DNA from: an uncultured Eubacteriales bacterium
Lineage (GTDB): Bacteria; Bacillota; Clostridia; Oscillospirales; CAG-272
NCBI GenBank assembly: GCA_934525675.1
Contig: CAKSZH010000004.1
Span: 62,001 to 126,000, forward strand
Direction: 5' to 3'
Length of the DNA: 64,000 bases
The translations under genes and the position numbers were made by a program. Under the pieces are notes generated by a model that had not been told where the DNA came from, did not search any database, and worked only from the letters and a program-made list of their open reading frames with translations. This document shows, piece after piece, positions 8,574-17,959 of the stretch. Each line of letters begins with the position of its first letter. Positions within the stretch are counted from its first letter, which is position 1.

Positions 8574-10013
8574 ATGAAAAAATATGTTGTCACCGGCAGA
8601 AAGCCGGAGCGGGTGTTCCGCTTCTTCGAAGACCTCAATGCCATTCCCCGCGGCTCGCACAATGAAAAAGCCGTCTCGGATTTCCTCCTTGCGTTCGCAA
8701 AACAGCGCGGACTGGAAGCGTATCAGGACAGTGCCAATAACGTCTTTGTCCGTATGCCCGCAACGCCCGGCATGGAGGATCGCCCCACGGTTCTTTTGCA
8801 GGGACACATGGATATGGTCTGCGAGAAAAACGCGGACGTTGTCCATGATTTTGAAAAAGACGGAATCGACATGTACACTGACGGCAAGTATCTCCGCGCC
8901 CGCGGCACCACGCTCGGCGGCGACGACGGAATCGCAGACGCTATGATGATGGCAATCATGGACGGGGAACTGGAAAAGCATCCCGCCATGGAATTCCTCA
9001 TCACTACCTGCGAGGAGGTCGGACTCGACGGTGCCAAGTCGTTTGACTATTCCCGCGTTACGGCAAAGCGTATGATTAACCTGGACAGCGAAAACGAGGA
9101 CCAGGTGACCGTCGGTTGCGCCGGCGGCGTGCGTACCGACCTTGTGCTTCCTGTCAGGCAGGTGAACTTCCGCGGCGTCGCGCTCCGCCTCTCGGTCCGC
9201 GGTCTTGCAGGCGGACATTCCGGAGAGAACATCAACTCCGGCAGAGCCAACGCCAATAAGCTCATGGGCAGAATTCTTGCGGCGGCTCCCGATTTCCGCC
9301 TCATTTCGATTGACGGCGGTTCCAAGGACAATGCCATCCCGCGCGAATGCACCGCCGTCATCGCGGTTCCCGCGTTTCTGAAACAGGCGTTTCTCACGGA
9401 CTTCATCCCCAATGAAGAAGCGGCAATCCGCGGGGAACTTTTCCCCGATGACGCAGGCTTCACTCTCACGGCGGAGCCTGTGACTTCCCCCGCAAAAATG
9501 TGGGACAAGAATTCCACGCTCCGCGTTGTGTCGGTGCTGGCGGACGTCGCAAACGGCGTGCTTTCCATGAGCCGGAATGTCCCCGGACTTGTCGGATATT
9601 CCAGAAGCCTCGGCGTCGTCAGAACCGAGGGCGACCGCGTGTCGCTCGTGTTCTCCGCACGCTCCGCAACCGAGAGCCAGCTTGACGCGTCGGAGGATGA
9701 GCTTTCCGCACTCGGCGCACTCGCCGGTGCAGAAGTCAGCCACTACAGCCGCTATCCCGGCTGGGATTTTGCCGAAAGCTCCCCCGTCCGCGACGCGTGG
9801 CTTGCCGCATACAAGCGTCTTTTCGGCACGGAGCCGAAGGTCACCGTTATCCATGCGGGACTGGAGTGCGGAATCATTTCCTCGCACCTGCCCGAACTTG
9901 ACATGATCTCCGTCGGTCCCGACATGAAGGACATCCATTCACCCGACGAGGCGCTGGATCTCGACTCCTGCGAGCGGATTTTCCGGGTGCTCGAAGCAGT
10001 CCTTGCCGACTGA
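8574..10013 (+). CDS. pepD: Aminoacyl-histidine dipeptidase (Xaa-His, M20 family)
   Basis: A 479-residue cytoplasmic metallopeptidase that hydrolyses dipeptides such as carnosine-like Xaa-His. The M20 zinc-site motifs are visible: LLQGHMDMV with His78 and Asp80, GTTLGGDDGIA near 113-123, and the catalytic TCEEVGLDGA near 142-152. GLAGGHSGENI near 217 is the dimerisation/substrate region typical of PepD. ATG 8574 has an agaaagaagg SD. Monocistronic: repeat copy A lies before it and a strong terminator after it. Confidence 0.95.
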   Translation: MKKYVVTGRKPERVFRFFEDLNAIPRGSHNEKAVSDFLLAFAKQRGLEAYQDSANNVFVRMPATPGMEDRPTVLLQGHMDMVCEKNADVVHDFEKDGIDMYTDGKYLRARGTTLGGDDGIADAMMMAIMDGELEKHPAMEFLITTCEEVGLDGAKSFDYSRVTAKRMINLDSENEDQVTVGCAGGVRTDLVLPVRQVNFRGVALRLSVRGLAGGHSGENINSGRANANKLMGRILAAAPDFRLISIDGGSKDNAIPRECTAVIAVPAFLKQAFLTDFIPNEEAAIRGELFPDDAGFTLTAEPVTSPAKMWDKNSTLRVVSVLADVANGVLSMSRNVPGLVGYSRSLGVVRTEGDRVSLVFSARSATESQLDASEDELSALGALAGAEVSHYSRYPGWDFAESSPVRDAWLAAYKRLFGTEPKVTVIHAGLECGIISSHLPELDMISVGPDMKDIHSPDEALDLDSCERIFRVLEAVLAD

Positions 10014-10042
10014 TTTCGCGGGAAACCTCCAAGAACTGATAC

Positions 10043-10082
10043 AAAACGGCACGTTCTGCCCGGAATGTGCCGTTTTCTTTTG
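10043..10082 (+). terminator. Terminator after pepD
   Basis: A long stem (aaaacggcac, 10043-10052, with gtgccgtttt, 10067-10076), extendable through four more pairs including one wobble, ends in a T-rich tract. Confidence 0.85.
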
Positions 10083-10165
10083 TGCGTAAGAAAAAACAGG
10101 CGGAACCGGTCGAGCGAAATCTCTCCCTTCGGGGCGTTCCGGCGCGTCGAAAATCCGAAAATGAC

Positions 10166-10194
10166 TGTACAAAACACAAATTGTATGATATAAT
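10166..10194 (+). promoter_or_regulatory. Extended -10 promoter before the rRNA methyltransferase gene
   Basis: TGTACA (10166-10171) and TATAAT (10189-10194) with a 17-nt spacer, preceded by TGA as an extended -10, lie in an AT-rich island unlike the flanking GC-rich DNA. Confidence 0.75.
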
Positions 10195-10330
10195 ATATAT
10201 AATTATTCATCATGGAAAAATGCGCCGTGCGCGACCCACGCAAAGGGAACTTCCCTTTGCAAAAACGGGACAGACTGCGGCATACAGCCCGCTTGCGGGT
10301 GAAAGGGAAAGGAACGGACAGAGCATCGGT

Positions 10331-11548
10331 ATGGAATACAAAAAACGCGATACGGAAACCGGGAAAGAAGGATTCAGACCGGCAAAAAAGGCGGGGAACG
10401 GGTACGACCGGAAGGACAGGAACTCTTCCCGCGAGGACGGCGTACATAAGAACGCGAACGGAAACAGAGGGCAGTATACAGGCAGAACAGGGAGAGGCGA
10501 GGAAGGGAAGAAGCCCTTCGGCGACGGCGGCCGCAAATCCTATGGGGCATTCGGGCGGAAATCCTACGATCATTCCGACCGGAAGTCCTATTCAGATCAG
10601 GGACGAAAGCCTTCCGGCGCCTCCGATCGCAAGCCTTACGGAGCACATCCCGCAAACGGAAAGAAGCCGTATCGTTCCGACCGCACCGAGTGGGCAAAGA
10701 ACGAAGACGTGACCGCCTCCTTCCCGGAAGAGCTTGACGAGGCGTTTTCGGTCGGGGAAGAGACGGAAAATGTCGGAACGGACAATACCGGCATCCACGG
10801 AGATTACGAAAACGGCGCGGTCATCGGGCGCAACGCGGTCAGGGAACTCTTGAAGAGCGAGCGGTCGATTGACAAGATTCTGGTTCAGCGTGGGGAACGG
10901 ACGGGTTCCATCACCGTGCTTGTCGCGGATGCGATCGGACGCGGAATTCCCGTCATCGAGGTGGAACGCGCAAAACTGGACAGCCTTGCCGGCTTCGCGC
11001 CGCACCAGGGCATCATCGCCATGGCGGCGGAAAAGGAATACTGCGAGGTGGAGGACATCCTCCGGATCGCAGAGGAACGCGGCGAGGCGCCGCTCATCGT
11101 CATTGCGGACGGTATCACCGATCCGTACAATCTCGGCGCACTCATCCGTTGCGCGGAAGGCGTCGGTGCGCACGGACTCATCATTCCCAAACGCCATGCC
11201 GCAGGACTTACCCCGCTCGTCACCAAAGCGTCGGCGGGAGCGATCGAGCATCTTGCAATCGCAAAGGTCGCCAACCTCAACAACACCATCCGGAAGCTGA
11301 AAGAAAGCGGTGTCTGGGTATATGCCGCGGAAGCGGGCGGTCAGAACTACTATGACTGCGATTTCAGTGGACCCTGTGCGCTGGTGTTCGGCAGTGAGGG
11401 TGATGGGGTGTCCCGCATGGTCAAGGAGAACAGCGATGCCATCGTTTCCATTCCGATGTACGGGCACGTCAATTCGTTCAATGTCTCTACCGCGGGCGCG
11501 GTCCTGCTTGCCGAAGCATCGAGACAGCATCACCTGACAAAAAACTGA
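10331..11548 (+). CDS. rlmB: RlmB-type 23S rRNA (guanosine-2'-O-)-methyltransferase with repetitive N-terminus
   Basis: A 405-residue SPOUT (TrmH-family) RNA 2'-O-methyltransferase. The C-terminal 250 residues hold the substrate-binding domain (IGRNAVRELL) and the knot motifs NLGALIRCAEGVGAHG, LVFGSEGDGVSRMV and IPMYGHVNSFNVSTAGAVLL. The first 150 residues are a low-complexity basic and acidic extension containing five octad repeats of GRKSYGAF/DRKPYGAH type (DNA near 10525-10650). I choose ATG 10331 with aaaggaac upstream; an in-frame ATG at 10220 lies only about 20 nt after the predicted transcription start and has no SD. Exact target nucleotide is inferred from the family. Confidence 0.88.
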   Translation: MEYKKRDTETGKEGFRPAKKAGNGYDRKDRNSSREDGVHKNANGNRGQYTGRTGRGEEGKKPFGDGGRKSYGAFGRKSYDHSDRKSYSDQGRKPSGASDRKPYGAHPANGKKPYRSDRTEWAKNEDVTASFPEELDEAFSVGEETENVGTDNTGIHGDYENGAVIGRNAVRELLKSERSIDKILVQRGERTGSITVLVADAIGRGIPVIEVERAKLDSLAGFAPHQGIIAMAAEKEYCEVEDILRIAEERGEAPLIVIADGITDPYNLGALIRCAEGVGAHGLIIPKRHAAGLTPLVTKASAGAIEHLAIAKVANLNNTIRKLKESGVWVYAAEAGGQNYYDCDFSGPCALVFGSEGDGVSRMVKENSDAIVSIPMYGHVNSFNVSTAGAVLLAEASRQHHLTKN

Positions 11549-11608
11549 TTGCGCCAGAACGGCGGAAACATACAGGAACGTAACCGAAAAAAGAAAGGAG
11601 GGATTCCC

Positions 11609-14600
11609 GTGAGCGACCGGAACGGACAGGACAACAATATCGACGAGCTTCTGAAGCGTCTGAACAAAATGTACGGTGCCGATCCGGCGGGCGGGAAGCC
11701 CTCGGAGAAGAAACAAAAGGAGACCGGGAGCGGGGAAATGGACCCGGAACTTCGCCGGATGCTGGAACAGGCGATCACGGACGGAACACCGGAAACAAAA
11801 CAGGCTCCTGTGTCTGCCCCCGGCGGAATATCGGAAGCGCCGGAGGACGAGCCTGCCGGGATACCGGAAGCGCCGGAAAATCAACCTGCGGCACGCGCGG
11901 AGCAAGCGATCCGTGCGGACATCCTGAAACAGCTCGGAGAAGCCGGGGGGGCGGACACGGACTCGATAAAGGCATCCGGGGCGGAGAATCCCGCGGATGC
12001 GGAACCCCTCACGGCTGCGGAGAAACCCGTTGACGCGGAAGAGTCTGCGAGAGCGGAAGGATCCGCGAAAGTGCGGGGACTTGTCGGAACGGAGTTCCCC
12101 GCGGAAGCAGAAATGCCCGGGAATGCGGAAGTATCCGCAGAAATGGGAGAACCGGTGGAAAAGGAAGCTCCGGTGGAGCCGGAAGAGCCGGTAGAATCGG
12201 GCGAGCCCGAAGAAACGGAACCAACCGAAAAAGCGGAAACAGCCGAAGAAACGGAAGTGCCTGCGATTGCAGAAGTACACACAGAAACGGAAACGCCCGT
12301 GGACATAGACTCCCCCGCGGCGTGCGTCGCGGAAATTGCCGGAGAGGTTGCCGCCCCCGTTTCGGGCGATGTAACGCGCTCCGTCGGATCCGCCGGAGCG
12401 GTGGTATCACCCGCCGGACGTGGCGCGGAGCAAGCGGAGGAGCCCGTCGGAAACAGCGGCGGAACGCTCACCGAACCGGAAAAGACTTTGCGTGACACGC
12501 TGATCGCCGAAGATTTTTCGAAGACGGAGCGCGCCGCGGAGCTTGCTCCGTGGGAAGAGGCTCCGGTTTTTGCGGAGCCTGCCGGAGAATCGGCAGTTTC
12601 TTTAATCCCCGCGGACGAGGAAAACACCTCTCTTGTTCCTGAGCAGGAGTCGCCGATGGAAGAACCGATTCTCTCCGCTGAAATTCCTGCCGGAGAGCAG
12701 GAGATTCCTGAGGACACGGCGGAAGCCGATGGACAATCCGCAGAAGATGAAGAATCTTTCGCCGATATTTCCGTTGTGGAATCGGAAACGTCAACGGACG
12801 CGGAAGTGCCCACCGAAAGCCATGCGCAGGAATCTGCGGTAACTTTCTCGAATACGGAAGAATCCGCGGAATCCCCTGCAAGTGAGAAAGAAACCGCCGC
12901 GGGCCCTGCCGATGCTTCCGGGGAACAGATTCCCTCGTTTGAGGAAGCCGCAAAGCAGGCGGCAAAGGAAACACAGTCGGGTATCGCCGAAACCGTTGTT
13001 TCGGCGCAAAATGCTGCTGGCACGGAAGGCGGGGCGGTTCCGGGGACGGAGAACAAGTCTCCGAAAGCGACCGAAACCCGCAAAGCGGTTCCCGCCGGTT
13101 TCCCGCCGGAATTCCGGGACGGCCGCATTCTGACTGACGGAGACATCCGCACACTTCTGGATCTCGGATACGAAAAGGAACTTGCCGAATTCATCGGGTT
13201 TGAACGCATTGATCTGGTACGTCGGGAGGGAACCGGCGTTTCGACTCCTCCGGGCGCACGTAAAAAGAAGAAAAACAAACGCAAGCCGCAGAAGTCCGCA
13301 AAGCCGATCGGCAACCTTGCGGAATATACCGACCGGGATCAGAATTATGAGGTCTGCGCCCGCTTTACGGAACGCCGCCGTCACCTGTACATCCGTTTTG
13401 CCGGGACGCTTCTGTTTGCGGTTCTGCTCTTCATTTATGACATGCCGCACCTGTTCGGCATTCCGGGTTTCGGGGCATTGAATCCCGACAGTGCGCCGGG
13501 TCTGTACGCCTTTTTCGGGCTTCAGATCCTGCTTCTTTCCGCAGTGCTGTCCTTCCGGCAGATGTGGCGCGGGATCAAGCGCGCGGCGGCGTTTGAGGCG
13601 GACCTGTATTTCATGCCCATTGTGCTGATTCTGTTCAATATGGCATATGACGTTCTGCTCCTGTCTTTGGGCGGGGACGCTTCCCCCGATCTTTTCCACT
13701 TTGTCACGGCGCTGTATCTGCTCTGTGCGATCGGCGGGGAGATCCTTTTGCTCGGCAGGGAGGAGATGACCTTTGACACGGTTTCCGCCGAAGGAGACCG
13801 TTATACGCTGGAACACACCGGATACAACGAAAAGGACGGAAACATCTATCATGTCCGCAAGACGGGATTTTTGTCCGGAACCTTTGCGCGGATCCGAACG
13901 GAAACGCCGCTCCGTGCGATCAGTATCTTCTCCTTTGCGGCAATCCTGTTCTCGCTTCTGATGGCGGCGGGCGAATTCATTCTGACGGGGGACCTCGTCA
14001 AGGTGTTCTCGGCATTCATGAAATCGCTTGCACTCTGTCTCCCGCTTTCCTCCACGGCGGCGTTCACACTTCCACAGTTCTTCATGACCAAAGAGCTTCA
14101 CAAGCACGGCTGTGCCGTGGTCGGTGACGCGTCGGTGGAAGAGTACGCCGGGGAAAAGACCGTCATTTTCCGGGAAGAAGATATTTTTCGCGCCGGTTCC
14201 CGCGTCGGTTTTTCCGCGGCGGGAAAGAAGAAACTGGCGGAGCAGTTCCGCCTGTGCGGCACGCTGTTCCGCAAGATCGGTGGGACGCTTTCCTCGGTAC
14301 TTGATCTGTCGCTGGCAAACGCGGCGGACAAGGAGCAGGTGGTGTTCGGCGAGATCGGAGAGGACGGACTGACCGCGACGGTCGGCGAATCCGACGCCGT
14401 GATCGGCAGCGCCGCGTATCTTTCGGCGCGCGGAATCCGCATTCCGCCGGAAAGCGCGGAGCGGGCGTATCTGCGCAAGTCCGATTGCGTCCCCCTTTAC
14501 ATTGCATTTGACGGCGAGGTCTGCCTCATTCTGGAGATGACCTACCGCATCGGCGAGGCGACCGAACAGATGATCCACGAGCTGAACGAAAACGGAACGC

Positions 14601-14989
14601 ATATCGGCGTCAGCGTGGCGGACCCCTGCCTGACGGCACCGTTTGTCTGGCGGCTTCGGAGACTTGAGCCCGACCGGATCAAATTGTGCCGTGTGACGCA
14701 TATTCTCGGCGATGAGAGTTTCCGCTCCATCGACGGCGGCGTTTCGGCCAAACGAGCAAAGGATCTGATTCTGCCGCTCGTTGCATGCCGCCGACTGTAT
14801 CTGTCACGCCGCACCGTAACCGGGATTCTCGGTGTTTTCAGCGGCGTGTCCGCACTGTTCGTGACGGCACTTCTGTTTACCGGCGCGATCGGGTATTTTG
14901 CCCCTGCCGCCATTGCGCTCTATCAGTTGGTCTGGTTTGCGCCGATGCTTCTGGCATCCGGCAGTCACCTGAACCGGGAAGGAAAATAA
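11609..14989 (+). CDS. Large membrane protein: acidic low-complexity region plus degenerate P-type ATPase-like core
   Basis: A 1126-residue protein starting at GTG 11609 behind an aagaaaggaggg SD. Residues about 40-490 are a Glu/Ala/Pro-rich acidic spacer; 494-535 a small conserved-looking segment (LTDGDIRTLLDLGYEKELAEF); 552-560 a Lys-rich stretch. Hydrophobic helices lie near 592-612, 631-650, 665-686, 697-714, 767-792, 796-825 and 1069-1118. The region 796-1118 follows the order of a P-type ATPase: LPLSSTAAFTLP then ELHKHGCAVVGDASVEEYAGEKTVIF (832-856), a GEIGEDGLTATVGESDAVIG segment (about 913-932), and IAFDGEVCLILEMTYRIGEATEQMIHELNENG. The phosphorylation motif DKTGT is replaced by REEDI, and TGDN is absent. 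I infer a catalytically dead pseudo-ATPase. Function unknown. It ends 3 nt before the next gene. Confidence 0.72.
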   Translation: MSDRNGQDNNIDELLKRLNKMYGADPAGGKPSEKKQKETGSGEMDPELRRMLEQAITDGTPETKQAPVSAPGGISEAPEDEPAGIPEAPENQPAARAEQAIRADILKQLGEAGGADTDSIKASGAENPADAEPLTAAEKPVDAEESARAEGSAKVRGLVGTEFPAEAEMPGNAEVSAEMGEPVEKEAPVEPEEPVESGEPEETEPTEKAETAEETEVPAIAEVHTETETPVDIDSPAACVAEIAGEVAAPVSGDVTRSVGSAGAVVSPAGRGAEQAEEPVGNSGGTLTEPEKTLRDTLIAEDFSKTERAAELAPWEEAPVFAEPAGESAVSLIPADEENTSLVPEQESPMEEPILSAEIPAGEQEIPEDTAEADGQSAEDEESFADISVVESETSTDAEVPTESHAQESAVTFSNTEESAESPASEKETAAGPADASGEQIPSFEEAAKQAAKETQSGIAETVVSAQNAAGTEGGAVPGTENKSPKATETRKAVPAGFPPEFRDGRILTDGDIRTLLDLGYEKELAEFIGFERIDLVRREGTGVSTPPGARKKKKNKRKPQKSAKPIGNLAEYTDRDQNYEVCARFTERRRHLYIRFAGTLLFAVLLFIYDMPHLFGIPGFGALNPDSAPGLYAFFGLQILLLSAVLSFRQMWRGIKRAAAFEADLYFMPIVLILFNMAYDVLLLSLGGDASPDLFHFVTALYLLCAIGGEILLLGREEMTFDTVSAEGDRYTLEHTGYNEKDGNIYHVRKTGFLSGTFARIRTETPLRAISIFSFAAILFSLLMAAGEFILTGDLVKVFSAFMKSLALCLPLSSTAAFTLPQFFMTKELHKHGCAVVGDASVEEYAGEKTVIFREEDIFRAGSRVGFSAAGKKKLAEQFRLCGTLFRKIGGTLSSVLDLSLANAADKEQVVFGEIGEDGLTATVGESDAVIGSAAYLSARGIRIPPESAERAYLRKSDCVPLYIAFDGEVCLILEMTYRIGEATEQMIHELNENGTHIGVSVADPCLTAPFVWRLRRLEPDRIKLCRVTHILGDESFRSIDGGVSAKRAKDLILPLVACRRLYLSRRTVTGILGVFSGVSALFVTALLFTGAIGYFAPAAIALYQLVWFAPMLLASGSHLNREGK

Positions 14990-14992
14990 TCC

Positions 14993-16855
14993 ATGAACGA
15001 TAACATCAGTTCCGTCCTGAAATCCGTCTCCAAGCCGGGCAGATATGTCGGCGGGGAATACGGACAGGTCGTGAAAAGCAGGGAAGCGGTCAAGGCGCGG
15101 TTTGCCTTCTGCTTCCCGGATACCTATGAGATCGGGATGTCCAATCTCGGCATGCGGATTCTGTACGGCGCGCTCAACGAGCAGCCCGACATCTGGTGCG
15201 AGCGGGTATTTGACCCGTGGACGGATATGCAGGACAAAATGCGGGAATACGGATTCCCGCTGACGGCACTGGAGAGCGGCGACCCGATCCGGATGTTTGA
15301 TTTCGTCGGCTTCACGCTCCAGTACGAAATGAGCTACACCAATGTGCTCAATATGCTGGATCTTGCGCACATCCCGCTCCGCGCATCCGACCGGGAGGAG
15401 AGCGATCCGATCGTGATCGGCGGCGGTCCCTGCGCGTATAACCCCGAACCGATGGCGGATTTCTTTGACCTTTTCAACATCGGCGAGGGTGAGGAAATGC
15501 TCCCCGAGATCGTGCGGCTTTATATCCGTATGAAGGATGAGGGAAGATACACCCGCGAGGCGTTTCTGCACGAGGCGGCGCGCACAATCGAGGGAGTATA
15601 TGTGCCGTCCCTCTATCGCGTGACCTACCATGAGGACGGAACGATTGAAGCGTACACCCCCATTTACGAGGACATCCCGAAGCAGGTCAGGCGCCGGATC
15701 ATCAAGAATATGGACAAGTCCTATTTCCCGGAAAAGCCGGTCATGCCGTACATCGAAACGGTGCACGACCGTATCATGCTGGAGGTGTTCCGCGGCTGTA
15801 TCCGCGGTTGCCGCTTCTGCCAGGCGGGCATGATCTACCGCCCCGTCAGAGAAAAATCGGCGGATGTGCTCAACTGCCAGGCGGAGCATATCTTCAAGGC
15901 GACGGGGTACGAGGAGATTTCCATGTCGTCGCTTTCTATCAGCGACTACACGCATTTGGAGGAACTGACCGAAAAATTACTCGAATGGACCGACCGCAAT
16001 ATGGTCAGTCTGTCGCTCCCGTCGCTCCGCGCGGACAGCTTTACCAAGGAGTTGATGGCAAAGATCGCGACGGTGCGGTCCTCGTCCCTGACCTTCGCGC
16101 CGGAGGCGGGTACCCAGAGACTGCGCGATGTCATCAACAAGAACGTGACCGAGGAGGATCTCTTTCACGCGGTCAATGTTGCTTATGCCGGCGGCAAGAG
16201 CCAGGTCAAATTGTACTTTATGGAGGGACTTCCCACCGAGACCAACGAAGACCTCGCGGGGATTGCTGACCTCGCACACCGGGTCGTGGCGGAGTATTAC
16301 CGCAACCCCGACCGCCCGAAGGGAAGATCGCCGCAGGTGACCATCAGCGTTTCCTGCTTTGTGCCCAAGCCCTTTACGCCGTTCCAGTGGGAGCCGCAGG
16401 ATTCCATGGAGACGCTGGTGGAAAAGCAGAAGTATCTCGGCAACTGTGTGACCGACCGCAAGGTCCGTTATACGCATCATAACGCCGAGGTCAGCCATAT
16501 CGAGGCGGTACTTGCCAAGGGTGACCGCAGAATGTGCGCGTCACTGGAGCTTGCCGCAAAGCGCGGCTTCCGCTTTGACGCATGGGACGAGTTCTTCAAT
16601 TATAAGAACTGGCTCGCGGTTTTCACTGACAGCGGTATTGATCCCGCGTTTTACGCAAACCGCCGCATTGCCGAGGACGAGGTGCTCCCGTGGGACATTA
16701 TCGATATCGGCGTGACCAAAGAATTTTTCCTCAGAGAAAAGCACAAGGCATACGGAGAGAAGACCACGCCGAACTGCCGCGAAGCCTGCTCCGGATGCGG
16801 AGCAAACCGACTGGGAGGTGAGCACACGTGTTGCCCGAAACCAAAGAATCCCTGA
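14993..16855 (+). CDS. TIGR03960-family B12-binding-like radical SAM protein
   Basis: A 620-residue radical-SAM protein of the TIGR03960 family, common in Firmicutes. The N-terminal 200 residues form the B12-binding-like fold characteristic of the family (FCFPDTYEIGMSNLGMRILYG). The cluster motif is CIRGCRFCQAG near residues 270-280, followed by the SAM-binding and barrel segments (SLSISDYTHLEEL, LTFAPEAGTQRLRDVI). A Cys-rich tail (CREACSGCGANRLGGEHTCC) may bind another metal centre. ATG 14993 directly follows the upstream stop. It overlaps the DUF2344 gene by 28 nt, its usual partner. The chemical reaction is not established. Confidence 0.9.
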   Translation: MNDNISSVLKSVSKPGRYVGGEYGQVVKSREAVKARFAFCFPDTYEIGMSNLGMRILYGALNEQPDIWCERVFDPWTDMQDKMREYGFPLTALESGDPIRMFDFVGFTLQYEMSYTNVLNMLDLAHIPLRASDREESDPIVIGGGPCAYNPEPMADFFDLFNIGEGEEMLPEIVRLYIRMKDEGRYTREAFLHEAARTIEGVYVPSLYRVTYHEDGTIEAYTPIYEDIPKQVRRRIIKNMDKSYFPEKPVMPYIETVHDRIMLEVFRGCIRGCRFCQAGMIYRPVREKSADVLNCQAEHIFKATGYEEISMSSLSISDYTHLEELTEKLLEWTDRNMVSLSLPSLRADSFTKELMAKIATVRSSSLTFAPEAGTQRLRDVINKNVTEEDLFHAVNVAYAGGKSQVKLYFMEGLPTETNEDLAGIADLAHRVVAEYYRNPDRPKGRSPQVTISVSCFVPKPFTPFQWEPQDSMETLVEKQKYLGNCVTDRKVRYTHHNAEVSHIEAVLAKGDRRMCASLELAAKRGFRFDAWDEFFNYKNWLAVFTDSGIDPAFYANRRIAEDEVLPWDIIDIGVTKEFFLREKHKAYGEKTTPNCREACSGCGANRLGGEHTCCPKPKNP

Positions 16856-17571
16856 TCTTCGGCGCGGACGAGCTTGCCGCGTATCCACTCCTGCCTGCGC
16901 CCATCACGGTCAGATTCCGCTTCTCCAAAACGGGAAGTCTGCAATACATCTCCCACCTGGACCTGCAACGCACCTTCGGACGGGTGGTATTGCGGGCGGG
17001 GATTCCGGTCTGGTATACCAAGGGCTTCAACCCGCACCCGAAGCTGGTATTCGCGCTCCCGCTTCCCGTCGGGACCGAGAGCGTCACCGAATATCTGGAC
17101 CTTCGCGTTGACCGGAAGATGGATCCGTCGGAGATGATGACCCGGTTCAATTCCTGCCTTACCGACGAAATGAAAATCCTTGACGCGTATCTGCCGGAGC
17201 ATCCGTTCTCCGAGATCGCGTTTGCGGAATATGAGATCGACCTCCGGTCGGCGGGAATCGGCGCGGAGTTCGCTTCTGCCGTAACCGCGTTCCTCACGAC
17301 CTCCCCCGTTATGATTACGAGGAAGGGCAAGGCGGGCGACCGCACCGAGGACATGATCCCGCTCATCCGCCGCGTGTCGGCAACCTCCGGGGAGGGGCAC
17401 GCGCAGCTTGTACTTACAGTACACGCCGGAACCGGTGCGCTCAACCCGGAATTTGTCGTGACATCGCTCCGGGAGCACTTCGGAATTCTTTCGGGCGACC
17501 CGCTCCGCGAGCATTACCGGATTCTCAGAACGCGCCTGCTTACTTCGGACGGCGAGACGGAGTTCCGCTGA
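16828..17571 (+). CDS. DUF2344 / TIGR03936 radical-SAM-associated protein
   Basis: A 247-residue partner of TIGR03960 radical-SAM proteins. The family start VRFRFSKTGSLQYISHLDLQR near residues 28-50 and FNPHPKLVFALPLPVGTES near 70-90 are typical. It starts at GTG 16828 with a gggaggtga SD inside the upstream gene, an overlap that indicates translational coupling. In many Firmicutes this pair precedes an RNase G gene and rplU; neither follows here. Function unknown but linked to the radical-SAM protein. Confidence 0.88.
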   Translation: MLPETKESLIFGADELAAYPLLPAPITVRFRFSKTGSLQYISHLDLQRTFGRVVLRAGIPVWYTKGFNPHPKLVFALPLPVGTESVTEYLDLRVDRKMDPSEMMTRFNSCLTDEMKILDAYLPEHPFSEIAFAEYEIDLRSAGIGAEFASAVTAFLTTSPVMITRKGKAGDRTEDMIPLIRRVSATSGEGHAQLVLTVHAGTGALNPEFVVTSLREHFGILSGDPLREHYRILRTRLLTSDGETEFR

Positions 17572-17584
17572 TTCCGTGGCGGAC

Positions 17585-17650
17585 GGGGGGCGACTTCCGC
17601 CCGTGCCGCGGCACAAGCCGCGCCGCGGCGCGGACTTCCGCCGCCCCCCC
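17585..17650 (+). repeat. Paired-hairpin intergenic repeat, copy B (short form)
   Basis: Left motif GGGCGACTTCCGCCC (17588-17602) and right motif CGCGGACTTCCGCCGCCCC (17629-17647). The GGCGAC-to-GGACTT distance is 43 bp, the same as in copy C. It lies directly after the DUF2344 stop codon; the rest of this 388-bp gap is GC-rich and, apart from the terminator near its end, featureless. Confidence 0.75.
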
Positions 17651-17877
17651 GCGCCCGCCTGTACGCCGGGGGCGCGTGGCGCTTCCCCTGTGTATCCGCG
17701 GACCGGAGAAGGGGACCCACGCACCTGCCCGAACGGCGGCTGAGCCGACTGTGCAAGCCGTTCCCCGGCTCACGTACCGCCCCCCTCTGTTTGCAGACCT
17801 TCCCCGGTTTATGCAGACTGCCGTCCGGGTTGCTGACCGTTCCCCCGACGTTTACGTGCTTCGTTCCCCCCCGCTTG

Positions 17878-17905
17878 CTTCGGGCGATTCCGCCCGAAGA
17901 TTTTT
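17878..17905 (+). terminator. Intrinsic terminator before the YczE-like gene
   Basis: A perfect 9-bp stem (cttcgggcg, 17878-17886, with cgcccgaag, 17891-17899), loop attc, then atttttc. It probably ends the radical-SAM transcript; the YczE-like gene begins only about 55 nt later. Confidence 0.75.
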
Positions 17906-17959
17906 CACGCTTTTCCATGTCGTATTTTGATGTTGCCTGTCGGAAAGGGTTTTCTTATT

